Part shown: in pieces, positions 7,901 to 15,469 of the stretch
Layout of the letters: every line of letters starts with the position of its first letter
How positions within the stretch are numbered: the first letter of the stretch is position 1
Made by a program: the position numbers and the translations under genes
Notes under the pieces: generated by a model
Databases searched by the model: none
Told to the model about the DNA's origin: nothing
Seen by the model: the letters and a program-made list of their open reading frames with translations, nothing else
Origin: an uncultured Treponema sp.
GTDB lineage: Bacteria; Spirochaetota; Spirochaetia; Treponematales; Treponemataceae
Assembly (NCBI GenBank): GCA_947165895.1
Contig: CAMVCB010000002.1
Span: 186,001-250,000, forward strand
Length of the DNA: 64,000 nt
Direction: 5' to 3'

Positions 7901-9070
7901 TTAGAAGCTTACAGTCATTGTCAAAGGTACTGCAAATGTGAAGTCATCAGCTTCGTGTTTAGCATGCATAGCGCGTTTTCCGAACTGAGCACCAAATGCG
8001 AATGTTGCATTTGTAAGCTGCTGCTGGAGACCAAGGTAAGCACCGAATGCTGGATCTTCCCATTTAACATCTTTTCCTTCTTCTTTTGGCTTGTCTGAGT
8101 ATGTGCTGAAGCGAACGTCTGTTACAAGTTTCCAAGCATCAGAGAATGCATAGTCTACACCTGCACCAACATAAGCTGTGAATGCACCAAGTTCATAGTC
8201 TCCGTCATCATTTTTTGATTTTGCACGGATTCCGAGGTCTGTCTGTGCATGGAGTGTAAGAGCGTCGAGATTGTAGTCAACACCAGCACCAATTCTGATA
8301 GCTGAATCTTTCTTTGTAAGAACTGTAGGAATAGAAGCACCTACTTTCAAAGTAAGGTTTTCGATAGCTGTGATATCAGCAGCAAGACCGATTACAGCAG
8401 CTGGTTTTGTGTCTGTATCTTTTGCTTTGTATGTTGTAGCCTGCTGACCATTGATGATTGCACGGATGAATCCGAAATCAGCCTGGTAACCAATCATTGT
8501 AGAAGAAGATTCCCAGAGTACATCATAAGCATGGTTATCTTTTCCTGCTGTTGCAGCATCATCATCAGTAGTTTTGAAGTTAGCTTCATAGTCAATTACA
8601 AGACCTTCAACTGGCTGCAATGTAACTTCTGCACCAAGACCCTTCTGGCGTTCTACACCAGCAAGACCTTCACCAACCTGGAGAACACCAGCGAAACGTG
8701 AGTAATCCCATGTTCCGAAGCAGTGATCAAGACGACCCCAGTTGTTATCCATTTTACCAAATTTAAGAGTAAGCATATCTACAGGTTTTACCCATGTGTA
8801 TGCGTTATCACCCATACCAATAGAAGCACCAGGATTTCCATGGATATCGAATACTACACCGGCATTCTCTGAAGAAGCAGAGAATGAAAGTCCTGTACGA
8901 ACACCACCTTTGTCACCTACGTCCCAGCTTGGACCTTCGAAAGAACGAACTGTATCACCATCATAATAAACTGGTTCGAATATAGCTCTGTTCCATGTAC
9001 CTACATTTACTTCTGCGAAAGCAGTTGATGCCAATGCAGCAGCTGCAATAATTCCAACGATTTTTTTCAT
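7901..9070 (-). CDS. Outer-membrane porin-like beta-barrel protein (porin 2)
   Basis: A 389-residue paralogue of porin 1 on the opposite strand. The start at 9070 is preferred to an upstream in-frame codon: GGGAGG is upstream and the product begins MKKIVGIIAAAALASTAFA, cut before EVNVGTW. The mature part has an N-terminal barrel segment like porin 1 (GDNAYTWVKP versus GDNAYIWVKP; KFGKMDNNWGR versus SMGKIENNWKR) and the C-terminal strand LTMTVSF ending in phenylalanine. Central loops differ strongly (GVERQKGLGAEV; TTDDDAATAGKDNHAYD), so surface-exposed parts have diverged. Its leader contains a hairpin absent from porin 1, and an invertase gene lies directly upstream on the same strand. Confidence 0.8.
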   Translation of the reverse strand: MKKIVGIIAAAALASTAFAEVNVGTWNRAIFEPVYYDGDTVRSFEGPSWDVGDKGGVRTGLSFSASSENAGVVFDIHGNPGASIGMGDNAYTWVKPVDMLTLKFGKMDNNWGRLDHCFGTWDYSRFAGVLQVGEGLAGVERQKGLGAEVTLQPVEGLVIDYEANFKTTDDDAATAGKDNHAYDVLWESSSTMIGYQADFGFIRAIINGQQATTYKAKDTDTKPAAVIGLAADITAIENLTLKVGASIPTVLTKKDSAIRIGAGVDYNLDALTLHAQTDLGIRAKSKNDDGDYELGAFTAYVGAGVDYAFSDAWKLVTDVRFSTYSDKPKEEGKDVKWEDPAFGAYLGLQQQLTNATFAFGAQFGKRAMHAKHEADDFTFAVPLTMTVSF

Positions 9071-9085
9071 TTGAAAAAATCCTCC
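9030..9085 (-). repeat. Right copy of 56-bp inverted repeat
   Basis: Minus-strand sequence from the ribosome site into codon 14 of porin 2, identical to 3543-3598 on the plus strand. Confidence 0.9.
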
Positions 9086-9102
9086 CTTTAAATTGGAGGT
9101 CA

Positions 9103-9128
9103 CTGTTTCACGGAAATGCGTGAAACAG
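9103..9128 (-). promoter_or_regulatory. Hairpin in porin 2 leader
   Basis: ctgtttcacg and cgtgaaacag form a perfect 10-bp stem with a 6-base loop, 33 bases before the porin 2 start. There is no T-run, so it is more likely an mRNA-stability or regulator-binding element than a terminator. Porin 1 has no such hairpin. Confidence 0.6.
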
Positions 9129-9216
9129 CAAAATCTTGCGATTTGTATCAAAATATTGTTGTTGGATTTTGAGAAAATTAAGGTATTATCTTGAGTTTTT
9201 TGTGGTTATTATGCAG

Positions 9217-9831
9217 CTATAATCTGTTTCTAAAGACAATTCCGCGGCGTTTTAGAAAGTTTGTCAGTGTCTGTGTGTTTACGTTGAAGGTTTCGCTGAT
9301 GTATTTTTTTGAATATCCACATAAAAGCATATTGATTATTTCATTTTCGTAGGGGGATAGTTTGTATCTTGTGTTCAGTTTACCGCGGGGGCGGCCAAGT
9401 ACAACTCCTTCGGATTTTTTACGGCGCAAAGCTTCTTTAGTGCGGTCGGAAATCAGTGTGCGTTCAATTTCTGCGGAAATGCTGAAGGCAAAAGCCAGCA
9501 CTTTACTTGTAAGGTCGCTTCCGAGTTTGTATCCTTCTTTGACTGTGTAGACAAGTACGCCGTCTTCCATCAGTCGGTTGAGAATTGACATAATCATAAA
9601 CATGTTTCTTCCCAGGCGTGATATTTCTGAACAGATTATGATGTCACCTTTTTTTACTTTGCCTAATAATTTTCCAAGATTGCGCTTTGACGGTGCAACC
9701 GTGCCGCTTATAGTTTCTGCAATCCACTTATCAATTTTGATTTTATGACGTTTTGCATAGCAAGTAATTTCGTACTTCTGATTTAATACAGTCTGCTTGT
9801 CTGTACTTACCCGTATATAGCCGAAAATCAT
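9217..9831 (-). CDS. Serine site-specific recombinase, Mpi-like DNA invertase
   Basis: A 204-residue serine recombinase of the resolvase/invertase family. The catalytic serine is S9 in YIRVSTDKQ, and the helper arginines are in SRLGRNMF. The long E helix spans KVLAFAFSISAEIERTLISDRTKEAL, followed by GRPRGK and a C-terminal helix-turn-helix (SKKYISETFNVNTQTLTNFLKR). Length and wording (VLAFAFSISAEIER, the GRP linker) are those of the Bacteroides Mpi group, which flips promoter or gene cassettes between inverted repeats, rather than of large integrases. AAGGAGG six bases before ATG supports the start. It lies just outside the 3543-9085 inverted-repeat-bounded segment, the typical position of an invertase relative to its cassette. 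Confidence 0.92.
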   Translation of the reverse strand: MIFGYIRVSTDKQTVLNQKYEITCYAKRHKIKIDKWIAETISGTVAPSKRNLGKLLGKVKKGDIIICSEISRLGRNMFMIMSILNRLMEDGVLVYTVKEGYKLGSDLTSKVLAFAFSISAEIERTLISDRTKEALRRKKSEGVVLGRPRGKLNTRYKLSPYENEIINMLLCGYSKKYISETFNVNTQTLTNFLKRRGIVFRNRL

Positions 9832-9894
9832 ATAATCCTCCTTAGGAAATCTTCGGCATATACACTAGCTAAGTATTATCAGCTGGTAGAGGGC

Positions 9895-12066
9895 TTACAT
9901 ATTAGAAAAGAAGTTTTTTACTTCATCAATAAAGCCGGCAGTGTATTTTTTCAATGCTTTTAAGAAGGAGTTATTAGCAAGCTGTCCAAGAACGGCTTCC
10001 ATTTCATCCTTGCTGCGGTAAACCATTGTGCGATAGTAATCAGTGTAATCTTTTTCGCGGGATTTTACTGATGAATCGTAAATCTGCTGGGCACATTTTG
10101 AAACGTCATTGATGATATCTTCAAAGGTCTCTGAGTTAAAATCTTCAAATTCTCTTGAGTAAAGGTATTCAAGCAGGTAGATGGCATAGCGGACTTTATA
10201 CTGGCCGTAAGAGCACTCGCAGAGATTATAAAACTGATGGACAGATTCCCAGTTGTTGATTGAACCGTCCTTTATGCTGGCAAAAAGTTCTTCAACTTTT
10301 GCATGAGGCATAATCTGGCCGCCAACGTTTTCCCATTCAGTAAATAAAGGAATTTTTTTGATGCGTTCCATAATCTCGTTTGTAAGAACGGTGGAATTCA
10401 AAGTTTTCGTGTATTCCATCAGGGTTCGGACTGCAAAGTATTTTACAATCTGGCGGTAAGTTTTATAGGCCCGGACAGGCTTGCAGATTGTAGCGCCGTA
10501 TTTTTTCTGACACTGTGAATCTGAAAGTGTAAAAACTGCATCCGGATTTTTGTGAAGAAAATCTTTTGCATACTGGTAGCGCTTGCTTTCTTTTGTGATT
10601 TCCGTAATTTTTTTATCGCCGGATTCCGCAAGATAATCGGCTGTAAGAGAAATCAGTCTTTCCAGTGCGTGGGCAATTTCTTCCATTGTATCAGGGGCAA
10701 GCGGGTCAAATTCAATGTTCTGAATCTTTGTGATTCGCTTGTCGCGGACAGCAAATTTATCTTTATTGCGCATAACGGCGAACATGTCGTACATGAAAAG
10801 CCAGGCAGGAACAATGTGTACGCTAGGATCACCGTTTTGTCCCGGTGCAACAAGGGAGAAAGGATATTGAATATCCAGCTCGTGCTGGTAGCTTCCCTTT
10901 GAAACCAGAACAAAGCTTGCAAAGCGGGAGTTGTGTTTAAAATCGCTGCAAAGTCCCGGCCAGAAGCCGCGTTTTGCAAAAATTTCGCCGTCCGGACTTC
11001 GGGAGTTGTGGTTACTTCCGATTGTTGCGCCTGAGGCAATATTGCTCTGTCCCATAACGGTGGTGGCAATCAGGAAGGAAGAGTTATGATGCTGTTCGTG
11101 GAAAGGATAAATCAGATTGTTCAAAACTTCACAGCAGGAAATTGTTGAATTGTCACCGAGAACTGAGTTCAAAAGTCTTGCGCCGTACTTTACGTTACAG
11201 TTTCTGCCTATAACAAAGCGGACTGCCATTGCACTGTAGAAGACGTGGGTACCGTAGCCCATAATTCCGTTTACCAGAATTACACCCTCTCCAATCTGAC
11301 TTGGTTCTTCCTCTGTTGAAAGAATGGTAATGTTTTTGAGCTTGAGGGCGCCTTTAATATAAACGCTTTTTCCAATCTTTGCGTCTTTTATGATGTTTGT
11401 CTGTTTGATAACAGTATCATCATCAATAAATCCTATGGTGTCCAGTTCGCCGGTATTGCCGTTTTCTGTGAGTTCAACGAAACGCTGCAAAAGCTCGCTG
11501 TCGTCACGGTAATGCGACCAGAGGTAGGCGTCCCCCGCAATCATAGATTCAAAAGGCAGAATACGGCGGCCGTCGTTTTCATTTGCAACGCCAATCCACA
11601 TTCGTTTGTCTTCTGTTTCGCCCTTTTTGAGGATTCCGTTTCCAAATTTTGAGTGATTTGTACAGCAGATTTCGCTGATGTTAAAGAGAATTACACGGTT
11701 GCCAAGACGGTAGTTTTCAAAATAATTAACATTATAAATTACGCAGTCATCACCGATTATAATATCCTTGAGCTTGGAATTTCTGATTCCGGCTCCCAGA
11801 CGAAGGTCGTTCCAGTGTAAAAAGACAAGACGGAGCTTCCCGATAACAATGTAGCCCGAAAAAAAACAGTTGGCAATTAAGGTCGGATCAAAATTTCCTT
11901 CGCCTTCTTCAACAAGGATATTCTGCCAGCTTTCATCAAGATTGTGGTTTCTGTTTTCCTTTAATATTTTGATTTCATCTTTTGTAAGGTGACGTTTTCC
12001 CGTCTTATATTCTGACGGAACTTTATATGTAAAATCATTTTTTGATGCTAATTCAATTTCAACCAT
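9895..12066 (-). CDS. DUF4954 family protein (left-handed beta-helix, acyl/nucleotidyl-transferase-like)
   Basis: A 723-residue cytosolic protein. The middle (about residues 80-390) is built of hexapeptide-like turns such as IIGDDCVIYNV, GNRVILFNIS, IGKSVYIKGALKLKN, IGRNCNVKYGARLLNSVLGDNSTI and SGATIGSNHNS, which fold as a left-handed beta-helix in sugar acyltransferases and nucleotidyltransferases. The C-terminal 300 residues are helical. The order and length match DUF4954 (known from treponemes and Bacteroidetes), whose role is not established; a link to sugar-nucleotide or envelope metabolism is inference. No N-terminal nucleotidyltransferase motif is visible. ATG at 12066 has no ribosome site but TATAAT seven bases upstream, suggesting a leaderless mRNA. 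Confidence 0.75.
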   Translation of the reverse strand: MVEIELASKNDFTYKVPSEYKTGKRHLTKDEIKILKENRNHNLDESWQNILVEEGEGNFDPTLIANCFFSGYIVIGKLRLVFLHWNDLRLGAGIRNSKLKDIIIGDDCVIYNVNYFENYRLGNRVILFNISEICCTNHSKFGNGILKKGETEDKRMWIGVANENDGRRILPFESMIAGDAYLWSHYRDDSELLQRFVELTENGNTGELDTIGFIDDDTVIKQTNIIKDAKIGKSVYIKGALKLKNITILSTEEEPSQIGEGVILVNGIMGYGTHVFYSAMAVRFVIGRNCNVKYGARLLNSVLGDNSTISCCEVLNNLIYPFHEQHHNSSFLIATTVMGQSNIASGATIGSNHNSRSPDGEIFAKRGFWPGLCSDFKHNSRFASFVLVSKGSYQHELDIQYPFSLVAPGQNGDPSVHIVPAWLFMYDMFAVMRNKDKFAVRDKRITKIQNIEFDPLAPDTMEEIAHALERLISLTADYLAESGDKKITEITKESKRYQYAKDFLHKNPDAVFTLSDSQCQKKYGATICKPVRAYKTYRQIVKYFAVRTLMEYTKTLNSTVLTNEIMERIKKIPLFTEWENVGGQIMPHAKVEELFASIKDGSINNWESVHQFYNLCECSYGQYKVRYAIYLLEYLYSREFEDFNSETFEDIINDVSKCAQQIYDSSVKSREKDYTDYYRTMVYRSKDEMEAVLGQLANNSFLKALKKYTAGFIDEVKNFFSNM

Positions 12067-12072
12067 AAGTTT

Positions 12073-12078
12073 TATTAT
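12073..12078 (-). promoter_or_regulatory. -10 box of DUF4954 gene (leaderless candidate)
   Basis: On the minus strand TATAAT is followed by seven bases and the ATG at 12066, with no Shine-Dalgarno word. No good -35 hexamer is visible at the usual distance. Confidence 0.55.
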
Positions 12079-12088
12079 ACTATTAAAA

Positions 12089-12117
12089 TTGTCTGTTTAC
12101 TATAGTATTGTTATAAT
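12089..12117 (+). promoter_or_regulatory. Promoter of M16-like gene (leaderless candidate)
   Basis: TTGTCT and TATAAT with a 17-base spacer; the -10 is extended (TGTTATAAT). It ends six bases before ATG at 12124, so transcription would start at or next to the start codon. It overlaps the divergent DUF4954 promoter region. Confidence 0.7.
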
Positions 12118-12123
12118 CAAGTT

Positions 12124-14925
12124 ATGAGAAAAAATATGAAAAAAAACTTTTTCGCGCTTTTAGTTTTTGCCGCATTTAATTTTAATTCTTTATTTTCAAA
12201 TCCAGCCAGTCAGATAAATGAATATATTCTTGAAAACGGAATGGAAGTTTTTCTTCTGGAAGACAGCTCCGATGCCCTTGTTCACGTTGAACTTTCCGTA
12301 AAGGCCGGCTTTTCTTCTCAGACTCAGCAGACAAACGGATTTTTTAAGCTTTACACAAATCTTGTAAAGGCCATGTATTCAAATCTTGATCAGGCTGAAT
12401 GTAATTCTGACTGGTCATCTTATAAAATTACTGCAACTTCCGGCCAGCTTGAAGAGGTTTTGCAGCGTCTTTCCGAATGTACATTTTCTCTCCAGTTCAG
12501 TGATGAGATGCTTGCCAGCGGGCTTTCGGCAATAAAAACTGAATCTGAAGAAAATGCTGCATCAATGGCAGGCTTTATTAATTCTGCTATTGATTCCAAA
12601 GTTTTTTCTGCGGCTCCCTGGCAGCATGATTCGGGGATTTATCCTCAGATTTTCAAAAAAACGACCCCAAAAAATGCCAGAACGATTTTAAATGCCATTG
12701 CCCAAAAGTGGTACATTCCAAAAAACTCTGCGCTTTTTATTAGCGGAAACTTTAATAGCGAAAAAACTCTTAATCTGATAAAAAATTCTTTCGGCCGCTT
12801 TTATTCTTCATATCCGCTTCCTTCTTCAAAGCCGGCTCTGCCCATTAATCTTAAAAAGCGTTTTGTTCTGCATAATCCGGAATTTTCGCCTGAATTAACC
12901 CAGATTGTAATTCAGTACACAAAAATGAACCGGGAGCAGGCTGAGCTTACGGCGGCCGCACTTAATATCCCGGGTTCTCAGCTTAAAAATCGGCTTTTGG
13001 AAGATGCAAGCCTTAATATTCCCGGTGATGAATATATTCACGTGGCGGCGGCTCATAAAAAGGATACTTCCCGCGTGATTATCCAGAGTCTTTTGCAAAA
13101 GCCGGAAGATAAAAAATCAAAAATCACCAGCTGCCAGCAGGTTCTTTCTTTTCTTGATAAGGTTTTGCAGACTCCTCTTCAAAATGATGAGCTTAATCTT
13201 GCAAAACAACAGCTTTTTTATGATTTTGAAACGATTTCTTCCAATCCGCAGGCCTTTATGCAGAATCTCTGCACCTTCTGGAATGTAAGACAGTATCAGA
13301 AAAGTGACTACAGCAGACTTACTATAATAGAAGAATTTCAAAATCAGCCTGAAAGTCTTTCTAAAATCAGCTGTACGGAGCTGCAGGAGCTTCTTGCGGC
13401 GGAAGAGCCTTTTGTTTTTGTGATTATCAATTCAGAGGACTATAAAAAGCAGAAGGCCCAGTACAAGGCTGCAGGTTTTGAAGAAATCACGATTGATAAG
13501 GCTTCCTGGTATCTGCAGGAAATGTACCGTGAAATCAGAAATCAGCTTAAGCCTGATGAAGAATCTTATTTTACTGCTTCTAAGGATTCTCCTGACAATG
13601 ATTATTTTGAGCGCAATGTCGTTCAGATTGAAAATTCCCTGCTGGATAACGGGATTCCTTTGACTGTCAAAAAAAATACAAACACTTCTGATGTTTCCCT
13701 TTTAATTTCGATTAAGGGTGGCGAACTCAATTCTTCGGCAAATCACGGTTTTGAAGAGGTGATGATAAATATAATGGCGGGAATGATTCAAAAGGAAGTG
13801 CTTTCACAGCAGATTAATCATGTGATTTTGGGAAATGTAACAATAACTCCTCAGACAAAACTTGCGGCAAGCTCAATTCTTGTAAGCTGTATTCCTCAGG
13901 ATTTTAATGCTGTCTGTGCTGCCTGTGCAAAATCCTTGATTTACGGAGAGATTCCGCCGGCTCTTGCTGACAGGGCCGTTTCTTCCCGCCAGTATAAAAA
14001 ACGCCTTGAAAACGGAAGTGCAGTGCGACAGTTATATTCGAATGCAATTCTTGCAATTTTCGGAAAGAGCGCCATGAGCGCGGTAACAAATACTGAAGGC
14101 GATGTTCTTCAGACTACGGATTATAAAAGCATTCTGCAGGCTTATCCGGCTTTTCTTGACGGTTCAAAATTCAGCCTGATTTTGACCGGTGATTTTGAAG
14201 AGGATGCTGTGGCGCAGGTAAAAAAGGAATTCGGACTGCTGGCTGTAAAAAAGAAGGCTTTTACAGTTAAAAAATGCAGTCCCAAATCTTTTGATAACAA
14301 AACTCTTTCTGTAAAGATTGTGCATACGTTTCTGACAGACGTTCCTGCTGAAAAAGCAGGGCCTATGCCTGCGGTTTTGATTCCAACGACAGAATTTTTA
14401 GATCCTCTTATTTATGCTTACAGGGCGCCTGAAGCCGGAACAAAGGATGCGGCTTTGTTTAATGCGCTTTTGAATTATCTGGAAGGGGAGATTCAGCATG
14501 AAATTGATTCTGTAATAAAGGACAGCCGTCAGAAGGTTGAAATAAGACTTCCATGTTATAGTCTGGATTACGGATTTATAATTATTCAGAATGCAGCTCA
14601 TCTTCGTGATAGTGAAAATGCCATAAAAAGAGCCCTTCAGAATCTTTCTGCTAAGTTGACTTCGCCTGTTGCCGGTAATACGGTAATTCCTCAGATAAAA
14701 AATGAGTGGACAAAAAAGCAGATGGCAGAAACAGCTTCGAACCGGGGAACGGCCCAGCTGATTCAGAAGGGCACAGAACTCTTCCCTGATAACCCAAGAC
14801 CAGAATTTTATCTGACTGAATATAAGCAGATTCAGGATGCCGGTCCGCAGGATTATATAGAAGCATTTAAATATTTTCCGTCTCTGCCTCAGCTTAGGGT
14901 GCTTTCAAAAGATTCAAAAAATTAG
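12124..14925 (+). CDS. M16 (insulinase-like) peptidase homologue without the zinc site, secreted
   Basis: A 933-residue exported protein (signal peptide to about SLFSNP, residues 5-27) with the repeated fold of M16 peptidases: NGMEVFLLEDSSDALVHVELSVKAG opens the first domain and NGIPLTVKKNTNTSDVSLLISIKGG the third. In active M16 enzymes the sequence after this strand holds HxxEH; here residues 71-84 read NGFFKLYTNLVKAM, with none of the zinc ligands. The protein is therefore probably a catalytically dead binding or chaperone subunit, as in PqqG-like or mitochondrial core proteins. A second in-frame ATG (12136, MKKNFFAL) could be the true start if the mRNA is not leaderless. It stands alone, divergent from the DUF4954 gene. 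Confidence 0.75.
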   Translation: MRKNMKKNFFALLVFAAFNFNSLFSNPASQINEYILENGMEVFLLEDSSDALVHVELSVKAGFSSQTQQTNGFFKLYTNLVKAMYSNLDQAECNSDWSSYKITATSGQLEEVLQRLSECTFSLQFSDEMLASGLSAIKTESEENAASMAGFINSAIDSKVFSAAPWQHDSGIYPQIFKKTTPKNARTILNAIAQKWYIPKNSALFISGNFNSEKTLNLIKNSFGRFYSSYPLPSSKPALPINLKKRFVLHNPEFSPELTQIVIQYTKMNREQAELTAAALNIPGSQLKNRLLEDASLNIPGDEYIHVAAAHKKDTSRVIIQSLLQKPEDKKSKITSCQQVLSFLDKVLQTPLQNDELNLAKQQLFYDFETISSNPQAFMQNLCTFWNVRQYQKSDYSRLTIIEEFQNQPESLSKISCTELQELLAAEEPFVFVIINSEDYKKQKAQYKAAGFEEITIDKASWYLQEMYREIRNQLKPDEESYFTASKDSPDNDYFERNVVQIENSLLDNGIPLTVKKNTNTSDVSLLISIKGGELNSSANHGFEEVMINIMAGMIQKEVLSQQINHVILGNVTITPQTKLAASSILVSCIPQDFNAVCAACAKSLIYGEIPPALADRAVSSRQYKKRLENGSAVRQLYSNAILAIFGKSAMSAVTNTEGDVLQTTDYKSILQAYPAFLDGSKFSLILTGDFEEDAVAQVKKEFGLLAVKKKAFTVKKCSPKSFDNKTLSVKIVHTFLTDVPAEKAGPMPAVLIPTTEFLDPLIYAYRAPEAGTKDAALFNALLNYLEGEIQHEIDSVIKDSRQKVEIRLPCYSLDYGFIIIQNAAHLRDSENAIKRALQNLSAKLTSPVAGNTVIPQIKNEWTKKQMAETASNRGTAQLIQKGTELFPDNPRPEFYLTEYKQIQDAGPQDYIEAFKYFPSLPQLRVLSKDSKN

Positions 14926-14955
14926 AAAAAAAATGAAAAAATCCTTTTATAGCTG

Positions 14956-14984
14956 TTGACACAAAATAGTGATTTCATTAATAT
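14956..14984 (+). promoter_or_regulatory. Promoter of tRNA-Asn
   Basis: A perfect TTGACA is followed after 17 bases by TAATAT (overlapping TATAAT three bases on), ending 27 bases before the tRNA. Confidence 0.8.
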
Positions 14985-15011
14985 AATATTCACGTTCAGC
15001 AATGAATGACT

Positions 15012-15084
15012 GGTTCCTTAGCTCAGTCGGTAGAGCAATGGACTGTTAATCCATGTGTCGCTGGTTCAAGCCCAGCAGGAGCCG
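15012..15084 (+). tRNA. tRNA-Asn (GTT)
   Basis: A 73-base cloverleaf. Acceptor GGTTCCT pairs with AGGAGCC, discriminator is G, D-arm is GCTC...GAGC, and anticodon stem ATGGA/TCCAT carries loop CTGTTAA with anticodon GTT at 15045-15047. T-arm is GCTGG-TTCAAGC-CCAGC. CCA is not encoded. Anticodon GTT reads AAC/AAU. It has its own promoter and terminator. Confidence 0.95.
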
Positions 15085-15086
15085 CG

Positions 15087-15120
15087 AAAGACCTCTGGTA
15101 ATTTCCAGAGGTCTTTTTTT
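15087..15120 (+). terminator. Terminator of tRNA-Asn
   Basis: gacctctgg pairs with ccagaggtc around a 6-base loop, followed by seven or more T. Confidence 0.92.
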
Positions 15121-15469
15121 ATTTTAAATCGAAAAATTGTACTTTGTATGTAAAATTAAAACCGGCTCCTGCTGGGCTTGAAACGAAGTGAGCGCGCCGT
15201 CAGGCGAAGAGGCAACAGGATGTTGCCGGAAGCGAACGGAGGCGGCCGCGAAGGGAACAGCCATGGAGGGCTGTGACCGTAGCGGCAAGCCCAATGGGAA
15301 GGTGACATTTACATTTTTACGTTTCCCCTGCGCCGAGAAACGAACAGCGCGAAGCGGTACACGCCGAAGGCGGGTACTGACCGTAAGGGAACTGTGAGTT
15401 GCGACTGGGAAGGTTTCCCTGCGCCTGGTAACTTGCGCCAAATCTCTTTAACCGTTAAAATAGAATACT
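15121..15469. repeat. GC-rich palindrome mosaic with an inverted copy of the tRNA-Asn 3' end
   Basis: No protein gene is supported. cggctcctgctgggcttgaa at 15163-15182 is the exact complement of the last 20 bases of tRNA-Asn (15065-15084). After it come short self-complementary words (ggcaaca/tgttgcc near 15212, acagcc/gggctgt near 15258) in a purine-biased GC-rich context full of gcgaa and gtagcg words. The composition differs sharply from the flanking AT-rich DNA and resembles the islands at about 20-150 and 49650-49835. Confidence 0.7.

Noticed and set aside
15012-15182. tRNA-Asn as attachment site of an integrated element
   Set aside because: The copy of the tRNA end is inverted rather than direct, and no integrase is adjacent; kept only as an oddity.
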